Positions 25,223 to 34,333 of a stretch of 64,000 nucleotides of DNA are shown in pieces. The stretch covers positions 62,001-126,000 of the forward strand of contig NZ_JAHXSA010000003.1 of assembly GCF_019429565.1 (NCBI RefSeq), read 5' to 3'. Within the stretch, counting starts at the first letter, position 1, and every line of letters starts with the position of its first letter. The notes beneath the pieces are model-generated. The model saw only the letters and a list, made by a program, of their open reading frames with translations. It had not been told where the DNA came from and did not search any database. The translations under genes were made by a program, and so were the position numbers. Source of the stretch: Schaalia sp. ORNL0103 (GTDB lineage: Bacteria; Actinomycetota; Actinomycetes; Actinomycetales; Actinomycetaceae).

Positions 25223-26656
25223 GTGCGCACGCTCCGCTTCTTCATCTCATCGCGGGCGGCAGGTCCCACCTGCCGCGTCGCCACCGTTCCTTCACAGGTC
25301 ATCCGAGGGAAGGCCTCGGCCACCGCGGTCAACTTGCGCACCCTTGCCACGGACGGCGAATACGCGGACGGACCCGCGCGCGTGCTCCTGCCGCTTCTGG
25401 GCATCTACGCTCTCGGAACCGTCTCCCTCCAGGGGTTCAACCTCGTCTACCTGCGGGTCGCCCAGGACATCGGCGCGGGGGATGCCTCCGGCCTCATCAC
25501 CGCGATCCCCGGAATCGTCCTCGGCGTCGCCTGCTTCTTGTACGGAACCCTTGGTGACTTCATTCCGCTGCGCCGCATCGTCGACGTGGGCGTCGGCCTG
25601 ATCGTCGCGGGGTCCCTGCTCGGCTTCGCCTTCTCCTCGTCCCTGGTCGGCATCATCGTCGCCCGAGCGCTCCAAACCCTCGGATACCAGGCCGCCGCCT
25701 CCGCGTACATGATCCTGGCGACCGCCATCCGCGACCCGAAGAAACGAGGCCTCTACGTCGGCCTCATGTGCGCGGCCTTCCAGGGCGGCACGGCGATCGG
25801 TATGCTGGCCGGCGGTATCCTTGCCGACATCAACTGGGCTCTGCTCCTCCTCATTCCCCTGGCTGGCCTCGCCTGCCTGCCGATCATGGGGCGCCGAGTC
25901 CCCGCGCGTGCCCGCGCCGGGCGCGTCGACGTTGTCGGCCTCGCGATCTTCTCCTCCCTGGCCCTGCTGCTCACCCTGGTCGCCGCGAACCCGCGCTGGT
26001 GGCTCATCGCGGGCCTCATCCTCGGCGGCGTCCTCTTCTGGCGCTACATCGGGCGTGCGCGCGCCCCCTTCATCACGCGTTCCTTCTTCACGAACGTACC
26101 GTGGGCGCGCTCGATCAGCCTCATCCTGATCGTCTACTGCATGAACTTCACGGTCGCGCCCCTCATGAACGGCATCGGCGCCGCCAACTACGGGCTCACG
26201 CCCGCGCAGGTCTCCGTGCGCCTCCTACCCGCCTACTGCGTGGCCCTGGCCGCCGCCATGACGTCGGGCGCGGTGATGTCCCGCATTGGGCGCGGCCGCA
26301 CCGTGCGCGCGTGCGTGACCCTCATCCTCGTGGGCACCGCCCTCATCGCGCTGTGCATGAGCATGGGCCCGTGGGTCATCACCGCCGCCATGTGCTTCAT
26401 CTACGCGGGCTTCGGCGCCCTGTTCACGCCCATCTACGACACCGTGTTCGCGACCGTCGCTCCGGGCCAGAACGGGCGTGCCGTCGCCATGAACGACCTC
26501 GCCATGCAGGGCAGCGCCGCGATCGGCATCGGCGTGTTCACGCCGATGCTCGCCTCGGGTGCCTTCCGGGCCATCGCCCTCATCTGCGTTGTCGCAGCAG
26601 CGACCGGCATCGCGGGCGACTGGCTGCACGAATACCTGTACCGCCGCGGGCGCTGA
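25223..26656 (+). CDS. MFS transporter
   Basis: The protein (about 477 residues) has about 50 residues of basic N-terminal sequence followed by about 12-14 hydrophobic segments. MFS features include GDFIPLRRIVDVG (the loop 2-3 motif A region) and LQTLGYQAAASAYMI. The 14-segment drug/proton antiporter (DHA2-like) layout is likely. The start is uncertain: GTG 25223 is used here, a TTG at 25199 is in frame, and the real start may lie further in, since the first ~50 residues are not MFS-like. The substrate is unknown. It is divergent from rbsK, with 184 bases between them. Confidence 0.8.
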   Translation: MRTLRFFISSRAAGPTCRVATVPSQVIRGKASATAVNLRTLATDGEYADGPARVLLPLLGIYALGTVSLQGFNLVYLRVAQDIGAGDASGLITAIPGIVLGVACFLYGTLGDFIPLRRIVDVGVGLIVAGSLLGFAFSSSLVGIIVARALQTLGYQAAASAYMILATAIRDPKKRGLYVGLMCAAFQGGTAIGMLAGGILADINWALLLLIPLAGLACLPIMGRRVPARARAGRVDVVGLAIFSSLALLLTLVAANPRWWLIAGLILGGVLFWRYIGRARAPFITRSFFTNVPWARSISLILIVYCMNFTVAPLMNGIGAANYGLTPAQVSVRLLPAYCVALAAAMTSGAVMSRIGRGRTVRACVTLILVGTALIALCMSMGPWVITAAMCFIYAGFGALFTPIYDTVFATVAPGQNGRAVAMNDLAMQGSAAIGIGVFTPMLASGAFRAIALICVVAAATGIAGDWLHEYLYRRGR

Positions 26657-26743
26657 CAGTGAGGGAGCGCAGAGCAGCACCGGCCTCGTTGCTAGGACAG
26701 GAGCAGCGCGAGCACGAGTGGTCGTGTGTATCGCATATGCGCG

Positions 26744-27367
26744 TCAGGTGGTGGGGGTAGGGATGAGCCAGTCGGGCCGGCGGCCCGGGATGTCAGCGAG
26801 CTGCTGAGGGTCGTCCGTTGATCCATCGGAGCTGAGCAATTCGGTCCCGTAGTCGAAGGAAGAACGCTTGGAGTCACGGATGTAGGCGCTGGCGCTAATC
26901 CCGTAGGTAGGGTTCCGTGCGATGATCCAAGTTAATTTTCCTTCGTTGTCTGTCATTTGTTCGTCCACCGTGACGGTGAAGCCGAGAGGGATCAGATGAC
27001 TTTCAAACGCCGTCCGTACCTTGTCGACATTGTCTTCAAGAAAATAAATGGTTGGGGAATTGAGGATGTAGAGTGTTTGATCTCCCGTTGGTTGGCTGGA
27101 AATCCCATCTTCTCCATGGCGCAGCTCAAAGTTGTTCTCGTTGATGAGCTCGTTGCGTACCTGGATCAGGGTCGGCTCGATATCGCGTCCAAAGTCCTCG
27201 ATGGAGTGCATCTGTCCTGCCTGCTGAAGCTGCTCAGCATGCCATGGATTCATCCCCGGAGTACCACCGAAGTACTCCGCGCACGAGGCCGTGCACAGCG
27301 CCAGGAGGGCACAGACGAGGAGCACGAGTGGTTGTGCTCCCCGGCGTTCGGTTGCTTGTGGCATCAT
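26744..27367 (-). CDS. Predicted lipoprotein, diverged paralogue (third of three)
   Basis: The 207-residue protein has a signal peptide with a lipobox ending TASC near residue 29, so it should be lipid-anchored outside the membrane. The mature part is mixed alpha/beta and resembles the two upstream lipoproteins, most clearly at the DIEPxxIxxRNEL segment, the PLGF segment and the C-terminal DGSTxxPQQLxDxPGRxPDW motif. It overlaps the preceding gene by four bases and is last in an operon headed by a DUF1023-type hydrolase. No known domain is recognised. An immunity or lipoprotein-chaperone role for the hydrolase is inferred from context. Confidence 0.75.
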   Translation of the reverse strand: MMPQATERRGAQPLVLLVCALLALCTASCAEYFGGTPGMNPWHAEQLQQAGQMHSIEDFGRDIEPTLIQVRNELINENNFELRHGEDGISSQPTGDQTLYILNSPTIYFLEDNVDKVRTAFESHLIPLGFTVTVDEQMTDNEGKLTWIIARNPTYGISASAYIRDSKRSSFDYGTELLSSDGSTDDPQQLADIPGRRPDWLIPTPTT

Positions 27368-27969
27368 CCCTGTCCTGAGGGCGGAAGGTTGGGGTCGAAC
27401 CAGTCGGGGATGCGTCCTGGCTGGTCGATCAGCTGCGGCGGGTTGCCAGTGGACCCGTCCGTTGGAGTGCCCTGCGTGTAGTAGTAGGTGGAGGTTTGCT
27501 CGCCCAGTCGTGTCGTCGCGGAGACCGCGGCGTGGTATTCCTCGTTAGTCCACACGTAGTCAACGATCTCAACACCGCCGGAGGACCAGCGATCTTCGGA
27601 GAGCTCGAATCCGAGGGGCAGCAAGTGCCTGTTGTAGGTGTCGCGGATGAGGTCCGTGTTCAGCTCGGTAAAGAAGAACATGCGCGACTGGAACGAGCAG
27701 ATGGTCTTGCCATCTTCGTCATAAGTGCCGATCGAATAGCTGTCCTTGTATGCCATGAAGTTTTCGGCGGTGACGAGCTTGTTGCGCGCGGCAATGATGG
27801 CGGGCTCGATGTCGCGCTGGAAAGCCTCGACGGACTTCACCTGGGGGCTAAACGGGTTCATGGATCCTCCGAAAAACGGTGCGCACGAGGCCGTGCACAG
27901 CGCCAGGAGGGCGCACGTGAGGAGCGCAAGTGGTCGCGCTCGTCGGTGTGTGGGTGCTTGTTGTGTCAT
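27364..27969 (-). CDS. Predicted lipoprotein paralogue (second of three)
   Basis: The 201-residue protein has a signal peptide with lipobox TASC, then CAPFFGGSMNPFSPQV. It is about 90 percent identical over the mature region to the protein of the next gene upstream (27966-28544). The differences are single substitutions, so this is a recent tandem duplication. The signal peptides differ: this one shares ALLALCTASC with the downstream gene, which suggests a recombinant origin. It overlaps both neighbours by four bases. It probably sits on the outer face of the membrane. No family is recognised. Confidence 0.78.
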   Translation of the reverse strand: MTQQAPTHRRARPLALLTCALLALCTASCAPFFGGSMNPFSPQVKSVEAFQRDIEPAIIAARNKLVTAENFMAYKDSYSIGTYDEDGKTICSFQSRMFFFTELNTDLIRDTYNRHLLPLGFELSEDRWSSGGVEIVDYVWTNEEYHAAVSATTRLGEQTSTYYYTQGTPTDGSTGNPPQLIDQPGRIPDWFDPNLPPSGQG

Positions 27970-28544
27970 TTCTTGTCTGCTGGTGGAAGGTTGGGGTCAA
28001 ACCAGTCGGGGATGCGCCCGGGCTGGTCGATCATCTGCGGCGGGTTACCAGTGGACCCGTCCGTTGGAGTGCCCTGCGTGTAGTAGTAGGTGGAGGTTTG
28101 CTCCCCCAGTCGTGTCGTCGCGGAGACCGCGGCGTGGTATTCCTCGTTAGTCCACACGTAGTCAACGATCTCGACCCCGTTGGAGGTCCAGCGATCTTCG
28201 GAGAGCTCGAATCCGAGGGGTAGGAGGCGCCTGTTGTAGGTGTCGCGGATGTGGTCGGTGTCCAGCTCGGTAAAGAAGAACATGCGCGAATGGAACGAGC
28301 AGATGGTCTTGCCATCTTTGTCATAAGTGTCGATCGAATAGCTGTTCTTGTACGCCATGAAGTTCTCGGCGGTGACAAGCTCGTTGCGCGCGGCAATGAT
28401 GGCGGGCTCGAGGTCGCGCTGGAAAGCCTCGACGGACTTAACCTGGGGGCTAAACGGGTTCATGGATCCTCCGAAAAACGGTGCGCACGCGGCACATGCA
28501 ATAACTGAAAATAGTGTGAGAAGGGCAGCGAGGTGTTTTCTCAT
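27966..28544 (-). CDS. Predicted lipoprotein paralogue (first of three)
   Basis: The 192-residue protein has a signal peptide ending IACAAC, a good lipobox, then the same mature domain as the next gene downstream. ATG 28544 overlaps the stop of the hydrolase gene (ATGA), so the lipoprotein is translated with the enzyme. In Staphylococcus aureus the T7SS lipase TslA is neutralised by lipoproteins encoded beside it. By that analogy this protein and its copies are candidate immunity or accessory proteins. The analogy is architectural; no sequence similarity to TilA is claimed. Confidence 0.78.
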   Translation of the reverse strand: MRKHLAALLTLFSVIACAACAPFFGGSMNPFSPQVKSVEAFQRDLEPAIIAARNELVTAENFMAYKNSYSIDTYDKDGKTICSFHSRMFFFTELDTDHIRDTYNRRLLPLGFELSEDRWTSNGVEIVDYVWTNEEYHAAVSATTRLGEQTSTYYYTQGTPTDGSTGNPPQMIDQPGRIPDWFDPNLPPADKK

Positions 28545-30145
28545 GAGGGTGGATTACCTCCGATGACGCGCGCGATATCGCGGTTTGCGTGGGTGCCTTC
28601 TTTGAAGTAGGAGCTGTGTTTGAATCCGATGGTGGGGAATGGCAAAAACCAGCCGACGTTTCCGGAGAGGTGTTTGTAGCCTTCCATCTTGTCGGGATTT
28701 TTGCCGAACGAGGAGTCCGGTCCGAGTCCTTGGACCATGTCGTCTTTGTACGAGGCCGCACTCACGTACATGTGCCCCTCGGGAATATGTAGCTCACTCA
28801 CGTCCTGGACGCCCGAGCCGGGCGAGCCGAATTGTACGAGGTCGTCGATGACGCCGTCGGCGACCAACGTTGCGGCGATGCCTGCTGTGGTCGAGCCGTA
28901 CGAGTGGGCGGCTACAGTGATGTGGGCGTCGCCGGCTCCGTGCTCGCGTGCCGCGTCGATGCCGGTCAGGAAGCTGGAGAGCTTCTTGGCGCCAGCCTGA
29001 GCCATGTCGGTGTTTGATGCCTCGAGGATGCCGGGAGGCGCGTCGTATCCGAAGAAGGAGACCATCGCGACCTTTTCTCCGGGGCCTGCCGACTTTTGTG
29101 CAGCTTCCCGCATGACTTTAGCGTGATCGTCGTACCCCAGGACAGAGTCCGCGACGTTCGTCGTCATGCCGGGAACGATGACACCGATGTGATCGGCGTC
29201 GTCCGGATTATTCTGCGAGACCGCCGCGAGGATGTTCGGCCCGCTCGGGTCAAGCTGCATCAGGAAGCGATCAACTCCATCGGAGTCCGCTTTCTTGAGA
29301 GTCTTGTCAATTTCATCCAGAGCCTTGACGCGAGCTGATAGGCGAAGAAATTCCTCCAGTTGTTGGCCGCTCATGTGGGAGGGTAACGTCGCGACGTACG
29401 CGTCCAGCTCTTCCTTTGCTTGCTGCTGGAGCCGTGGCAGCATGATCCGGTTCGCCTGGTTACGCGACGTGTAGTCGACGCCCTCAAGGTTGCCGATGAC
29501 GTCAGGATGCTGATTGATCATCCACTGCTTGTCGTCGTCGGACAGGGAGCTCCACCAGGATGCGACTTCCTGCGCAGAGGCTCCGTCGGGCGGTAACGTG
29601 GGGCGACTCTTGACTGTCGCGGAGTAGTGCACGTGGTTATCGAAAGTTCCCGCCTCAAGGGCCGCTAGCTTTTGCGAGAGAGAGTCGACGAGTTCCTGGG
29701 CTCGTTTGAGGGCTGTGTTGACGCGTTTTTGTGCGATGTCGACCATGTGCCTGATCTCGAGGATATTCTTTCCGACCATTTTGAGCCTCTTCACCTGTGC
29801 TGCGTCTATTGACACGTTTCCACTTGAGTCAATAGTCATATTCCAGGAATGTGCCAGTTGCTTCGCGTCGTCAACATTCGCGCGGATTTCGTTGATGCCC
29901 TGAGCGCCCTCAGAGGCGATCTCGGCAGAGCTGATGAGGAAGTTAACCTCTTTCTCGATTACAAAAATCTGCTTGCGCAGCGCAGCCTTGGCAGCCTTGA
30001 CTGTTTGGCCCGAACCAAGGAGGCTGTCCAACCGTTGTCCGAGGGCATCGCCAGCGGCCTGCAGCTTGCGCTGCTTATTTTCACACTCCACTGCGTACGC
30101 CTGCAGCGGCGCCGACTCCCATTGCTGAATGTCTGTCCATTTCAC
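28541..30145 (-). CDS. DUF1023-type alpha/beta hydrolase with WXG/LXG-like helical head (candidate T7SS effector)
   Basis: The 534-residue protein has no signal peptide. Residues 1-175 are predicted long helices beginning MKWTDIQQWESAPLQAYA, the usual head of DUF1023 proteins and similar to WXG100/LXG export domains. Residues about 180-534 are an alpha/beta hydrolase. WWSSLSDDDKQWMINQHP and GVDYTSRNQANR are typical of DUF1023. The nucleophile elbow is AHSYGS with Ser415, and FGSPG and a late His (GFKHSSYF) may complete the triad. GTG 30145 overlaps the stop of a 25-codon ORF. It heads an operon with three lipoproteins. Export by the T7SS and lipase activity are inferred; the domain call is strong. 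Confidence 0.85.
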   Translation of the reverse strand: MKWTDIQQWESAPLQAYAVECENKQRKLQAAGDALGQRLDSLLGSGQTVKAAKAALRKQIFVIEKEVNFLISSAEIASEGAQGINEIRANVDDAKQLAHSWNMTIDSSGNVSIDAAQVKRLKMVGKNILEIRHMVDIAQKRVNTALKRAQELVDSLSQKLAALEAGTFDNHVHYSATVKSRPTLPPDGASAQEVASWWSSLSDDDKQWMINQHPDVIGNLEGVDYTSRNQANRIMLPRLQQQAKEELDAYVATLPSHMSGQQLEEFLRLSARVKALDEIDKTLKKADSDGVDRFLMQLDPSGPNILAAVSQNNPDDADHIGVIVPGMTTNVADSVLGYDDHAKVMREAAQKSAGPGEKVAMVSFFGYDAPPGILEASNTDMAQAGAKKLSSFLTGIDAAREHGAGDAHITVAAHSYGSTTAGIAATLVADGVIDDLVQFGSPGSGVQDVSELHIPEGHMYVSAASYKDDMVQGLGPDSSFGKNPDKMEGYKHLSGNVGWFLPFPTIGFKHSSYFKEGTHANRDIARVIGGNPPS

Positions 30146-30219
30146 GGCTTCATCACCGGACCCAGGGCGACCTCGCCCATCGGGGCGTGCATGCCCGGCG
30201 TGTAGGAATCGTTGCTCAT
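30142..30219 (-). CDS. 25-residue ORF with strong ribosome site, coupled to the hydrolase
   Basis: ATG 30219 is preceded by GCGGAGG seven bases upstream, the best ribosome binding site of this operon. The frame ends in TGA that overlaps the hydrolase GTG in GTGA. The peptide (MSNDSYTPGMHAPMGEVAL and six more residues) has no recognisable domain and is too short for a WXG100 partner. It may be a coupling leader peptide that sets hydrolase translation, or the remnant of a former partner gene. A TATAGC hexamer on the minus strand (30247-30252) may be its -10. Confidence 0.6.
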   Translation of the reverse strand: MSNDSYTPGMHAPMGEVALGPVMKP

Positions 30220-30328
30220 CGTGGCCTCCGCGAAACGGTGAGTAGTGCTATAGGTCATCCTATCTGACAGATGGTCGTTTTTCGCCACTCGGGGAGGACT
30301 TGTGAACGGAGGGACCCCGGCCTCGTTC

Positions 30329-31222
30329 CTAGGAGAGGATCAGCGCGAGTGCAGCCAACAGCGCCCACGCCAGGGTGAAGAACCCCGTGTTGCGTAGCAC
30401 CGTGATCAGTTCGCGGCCCGAGGCGCCGGTGAGGACCGGGAGGCTCACTCCGGCAGCCCACGCTCCCGCGCCCACACCCAGCGCGCCCGTCGCGAAGGGG
30501 TGTAGCCCAACCGCGACGCCCAGCGCGATGATGAGGGCGACTGGAAGCCACGCGCACGCCGCAAACACCCAGCGAGACGGGCGATCGCCCAGGCGCACGG
30601 CGGCCGTCATCTTGCCCGACTCGCGGTCCGTCGGAATATCTCGGATGTTATTGGCCATCAGGAGTGCCACCGACAGGAGGCCCAGCGCCGACGCGCTCAT
30701 CCACAGCCACCACGGAGCCGACTGCACCTGCGTCCATGCCGTGCCCACGCACGCCAGCAGGCCGAAGAACACGAAGACCATCAGCTCGGACAGGCCGATG
30801 CCCATGTACGCATACGGGTGCTTACCGCCCGTGTAGAACCACGCGGCCACGACCGCCGCGGCGCCCGCAGCGATCAGCCACCAGGTGCCCGACACTGCAA
30901 CCAGGGCGAGGCCCGCCACGCCGGCCACCGCGAACGAACCGAGCGCGGCCGCCAGGACCGTCTTTGGCTTGGCGAGGCCGCCGCCCGTTAGGCGCGCAGG
31001 CCCCTTGCGGTTATCATCCGTCCCGCGAATGCCGTCCGAATAGTCGTTCGCGTAATTGACCCCCACCTGCAGGGTCAGCGCCACCAGCAGCGCCAGGGCA
31101 GCGCGCACCGCGCTGAAACCCCCCAGGTAGTGTGCGGCCGCAGAGCCCACAATCACGGGCGCGGCGGCGGCAGGGAGGGTGCGCAGGCGAGCGCCTTCAA
31201 TCCAGTCAGAAACGGAAGCCAT
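30329..31222 (-). CDS. menA: 1,4-dihydroxy-2-naphthoate polyprenyltransferase
   Basis: The 297-residue UbiA-family membrane enzyme has about eight or nine hydrophobic segments. It attaches the polyprenyl tail to dihydroxynaphthoate and gives demethylmenaquinone. NYANDYSDGIRGTDD near residue 55 is the first Asp-rich magnesium/diphosphate site and NNIRDIPTDRESGK the second, both with the MenA-type spacing. The start at ATG 31222 matches the family N-terminus (VSDWIEGARLRTLPAA). It lies 43 bases after menE on the same strand, so the two form an operon. Confidence 0.93.
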   Translation of the reverse strand: MASVSDWIEGARLRTLPAAAAPVIVGSAAAHYLGGFSAVRAALALLVALTLQVGVNYANDYSDGIRGTDDNRKGPARLTGGGLAKPKTVLAAALGSFAVAGVAGLALVAVSGTWWLIAAGAAAVVAAWFYTGGKHPYAYMGIGLSELMVFVFFGLLACVGTAWTQVQSAPWWLWMSASALGLLSVALLMANNIRDIPTDRESGKMTAAVRLGDRPSRWVFAACAWLPVALIIALGVAVGLHPFATGALGVGAGAWAAGVSLPVLTGASGRELITVLRNTGFFTLAWALLAALALILS

Positions 31223-31265
31223 GCCCACCAGTGTAGTTGGAGCGGGCGCGGGTCCGGGCAGCGGG

Positions 31266-32588
31266 TTAGCGCACCCACTCCCGCTCGGTGCCCGAGGCCT
31301 CGGCCGCGGCCTGCGCGGCGGCGGCGCGGTCGATCTTGTCGAAGCCCAGGTAGGGGAGGGCCTCGACGGCCACAATCCGGCGAGGAGCCTGCGCGCGCCC
31401 GATGTGCGCCGCCGCGTGCTCGCGAATCGCCGAGCCGAGCTCCGCCATCTCCAGCGAATCCGACGGCATCTGATCAACAACCACGAGCGCGGTCACCACG
31501 TGGCCCCACTTCTCATCCGGAGTGCCCAGAATCCACGCGTCCGACACGCCCTCGAAGGAACGCACCGCGCGGCGCACCGGACCCGGCGCGATCGAAAGAC
31601 CACCCGAGACGATCACGTCGTCCGCGCGACCGCGCACCTCCACCGTCCCGGAAGCCCGGATAATGCCCAGGTCCCCGGTGAGCAGCCAACGGTGGCCGCC
31701 CTCGTCGAAGAAGGGGCTCTCCGCGTCCAGGTAGCGGGTCATCAGCGTCGGGCCGTGGATCGCCAGGCGCGTGCGCCCGTCCCAATCCACCGCGCGCACC
31801 GACGTGCCCGGCAGGGGCTTGCCGTCGTAGACACAGCCGCCCGCCGTCTCCGTCATGCCGTAGGTGAGGCACACCTTCAGGCCCGCCTCGGTCGCGCGGG
31901 CGAGCAGCTGCTGGTTCGTCGCCGCCCCACCCACGAGGATCGCTGCCAGCGAGCGCATCGGTCCCACGACCTCCTCGCCAGCGTCGAGGCACTGGGCGAG
32001 CTGGGTGGGCACGAGCGACAGGTAGCCGGGCATCTCGTCTTGCGTGGCGCCCTGAATCGCGGGCAGCAGAGCATGGGGGTCGAAGCCTTCCGAGGTGTCG
32101 ACGATCTGCGGGTTCGTCTCCGCAACCGCCGCGCGCAGCAGGATCATCGCGCCCGCGATGTGGTGCGCCGGCATCGCCAGGATCCAACGGCCCGGGCCCT
32201 CCAGGGCCAGCTCGGTCGCCTTCGCCGAGGCCATGAGCGCCTCGATCGACAGGCCAACGAGGCGCGGGCTGCCCGCACTCGACCCCGACGTCGGGACAAC
32301 CAGGTCAATACCGTCGAAGAAATTCGGGTCCGCATTGATCGCCTCGGCGAGGCCGGGGTAGCGGTCCTGAGGGAAAGCCTCCTCGGGCGTCACCGCGGAG
32401 CCGCGCAGCGTCGCCGGGGGCACATCCTCCGGAGCGCGCAGGACGACAACCGTGTGCGGCGCCGGATGATTCGGATCCGCCTGGCGCTCCTCGTACAGCT
32501 CAACGAGCTTATGAATCGACGCATTCGCCAGGGCGACAGCGCCAATAGCGGTGCCTCCCGGCACAACAAGAAGTCGCGGCGCAGCCAT
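31266..32588 (-). CDS. menE: o-Succinylbenzoate-CoA ligase
   Basis: The 440-residue ANL-superfamily adenylating enzyme converts o-succinylbenzoate to its CoA thioester in menaquinone synthesis. Visible motifs are the phosphate loop TSGSSAGSPRLV (near residue 100), YGMTETAGG (A5 motif), the Asp of LTGDLG (A7) and KIDRAA near the C-terminus for the catalytic lysine. The length is typical for MenE. GGGAGG lies six bases before ATG 32588. menA follows on the same strand. Assignment rests on the short ANL length and the men context. Confidence 0.9.
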   Translation of the reverse strand: MAAPRLLVVPGGTAIGAVALANASIHKLVELYEERQADPNHPAPHTVVVLRAPEDVPPATLRGSAVTPEEAFPQDRYPGLAEAINADPNFFDGIDLVVPTSGSSAGSPRLVGLSIEALMASAKATELALEGPGRWILAMPAHHIAGAMILLRAAVAETNPQIVDTSEGFDPHALLPAIQGATQDEMPGYLSLVPTQLAQCLDAGEEVVGPMRSLAAILVGGAATNQQLLARATEAGLKVCLTYGMTETAGGCVYDGKPLPGTSVRAVDWDGRTRLAIHGPTLMTRYLDAESPFFDEGGHRWLLTGDLGIIRASGTVEVRGRADDVIVSGGLSIAPGPVRRAVRSFEGVSDAWILGTPDEKWGHVVTALVVVDQMPSDSLEMAELGSAIREHAAAHIGRAQAPRRIVAVEALPYLGFDKIDRAAAAQAAAEASGTEREWVR

Positions 32589-32794
32589 GATGAGCCTCCC
32601 AAAGTCGACGGCGAACGCATATACAACCAGGATAAGCTCTTGCGTTCTCGCAGGTAGCAAGGGGCCTCGCGGCAAAAATCACGTTTGTCGGTTGAAACGG
32701 CTAGAATGCGCCCAATTCCTTGTGGCAGATAACGCAGCTGAAAATTCAACGGAATTTCCGCGCGGGCATGCATGAGGTTATACGATAGGAGACG

Positions 32795-34237
32795 ATGCTC
32801 AAAAAACTATCCCTGAAAACCAGATGGGCGATCGGCGTCGTGAGCGCCCTCGTCCTCCTCGTCGTCTGCGCCGGCATCGTGTATGCGGCCAACTACTCCG
32901 GGCGCGCCCTGCCGGGCACGACCGTCGCCGGCACACCCGTCGCGGGCATGACCCGCGACCAGGTGATCGCCGCCGTCAACGAGCGCGCCGACGCCGCGAC
33001 CGTCACGCTCACCGTCGAAGGCAAGACCACCGAGGCCTCGCTCAACGAAGCAGGTATCACGGTCGAGGCCGATGAGACCGCCGACGCCGCCATGAAGGGC
33101 TCCACGTCCCTTCCCGCGTTCGTCAGCGCCCTCTTCTCCAAGCGCGACATCGAGCCCGTCGTCACCGTCAGCGAAGAGTCCATCAAGAAGCTCGCTGCGA
33201 CCGTGAACTCGACCCTCACCTCGGAAATGAAGGACGCTGCGGTCGTTGTTGCCGAGGACGGCGAATCCTTCACCTTCACCCCCGCGCAGAACGGAAACGG
33301 CGTGTCCACCGAGGACGTCGCCTCCGCCGTCAAGCAGGCGGGCGCCACCCTCAACTCCGTCACCCAGGACGTGAGTGTGAGTGAGAAGGAACCCTCCATC
33401 ACCACCGAGAACGCCGAGGTCGTCGCCGAGAAGGCCAACGCCCTCCTCGAGACAAACATCGAAATCTCCGACGGCATCGACACCTTCTCCGCCGAGCGCT
33501 CCGACAAGGTCAAGTGGGTCGAATTCCTCACCAAGGATGACGGCAGCCTCGAGGACCCGTCCATCAACTCCGTCAAGGTCGCCGACTGGGTCAACGCGCT
33601 GGCCGCAAAGACCGACGTCAAGCCCGAGAACCGCGTCGACAACGTCGACTCCTCCGGCAACGTCCTAACCGTTGCCCGCGAAGGCAAGAAGGGCCTCAAG
33701 ACCAACAACACCGAGCAGATCACCAAGGACGTCGTCGCCGCCATGACCGACGGCAAGGCGTACGAGGGCCTGTTCCACTACGACGACGTCGAGCCCGGCT
33801 CCGAGACCAAGCAGGTCGCCGAAGGCACCGAAAACCTGGTCTACCAGGCAGCCGAAGGCGAGAAGTGGGTCGACGTTAATCTCACCGACAACTCCGTCAC
33901 CGCCTACGTCGGCGGCAAGGTTGCCGGCGGCCCCTTCTACATGGTTCCCGGCGCTCCCGAGACCCCCACCATTGTCGGTACCTTCCACGTGTACCTCAAG
34001 TACGACGTGCAGACCATGCGCGGCGAGAACGCCGACGGCACCAAGTATGAGACCGAAGGCGTCCCGTGGGTCACCTACTTCAGCGGTGGCTACGCGATGC
34101 ACGGCGCCCCCTGGCGTTCCTCCTTCGGCTGGAGTGGCTACGGCGGCTCCCACGGCTGCGTGAACATGCCCGTCGACGCCGCGAAGTTCATCTACGACTG
34201 GACCGACATGGGCGACACGGTGGTCGTGCACTACTGA
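32795..34237 (+). CDS. L,D-transpeptidase (YkuD) with repeated extracellular domains
   Basis: The 480-residue protein has a membrane anchor or signal segment (about 11-32), two PG-binding-4-like domains (about 40-340) and a C-terminal YkuD L,D-transpeptidase domain. The catalytic motif GSHGCVNM has Cys455, with the supporting His in YAMHGAPW. Such enzymes make 3-3 peptidoglycan crosslinks or attach proteins to the wall, outside the membrane. AGGAG precedes ATG 32795. It is divergent from menE and ends at a strong terminator. The catalytic core is intact. Confidence 0.92.
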   Translation: MLKKLSLKTRWAIGVVSALVLLVVCAGIVYAANYSGRALPGTTVAGTPVAGMTRDQVIAAVNERADAATVTLTVEGKTTEASLNEAGITVEADETADAAMKGSTSLPAFVSALFSKRDIEPVVTVSEESIKKLAATVNSTLTSEMKDAAVVVAEDGESFTFTPAQNGNGVSTEDVASAVKQAGATLNSVTQDVSVSEKEPSITTENAEVVAEKANALLETNIEISDGIDTFSAERSDKVKWVEFLTKDDGSLEDPSINSVKVADWVNALAAKTDVKPENRVDNVDSSGNVLTVAREGKKGLKTNNTEQITKDVVAAMTDGKAYEGLFHYDDVEPGSETKQVAEGTENLVYQAAEGEKWVDVNLTDNSVTAYVGGKVAGGPFYMVPGAPETPTIVGTFHVYLKYDVQTMRGENADGTKYETEGVPWVTYFSGGYAMHGAPWRSSFGWSGYGGSHGCVNMPVDAAKFIYDWTDMGDTVVVHY

Positions 34238-34297
34238 CACGCCTTATGCGGTGCTGATTAGCTGTCGCGCAGCGCCGACAACCACTGAGCATCGAGG

Positions 34298-34333
34298 GCG
34301 GGCCGGAACCGAAGGGTTCCGGCCCGCTTTGTT
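34298..34333 (+). terminator. Intrinsic terminator of the L,D-transpeptidase gene
   Basis: A perfect 13-bp stem (34298-34310 with 34315-34327) closes a GAAG tetraloop and is followed by TTTGTTGT. Confidence 0.88.

Noticed and set aside
27391-27410. GGGTCGAACC resembling a tRNA T-loop
   Set aside because: It lies inside a lipoprotein coding sequence with no acceptor or anticodon stem around it.
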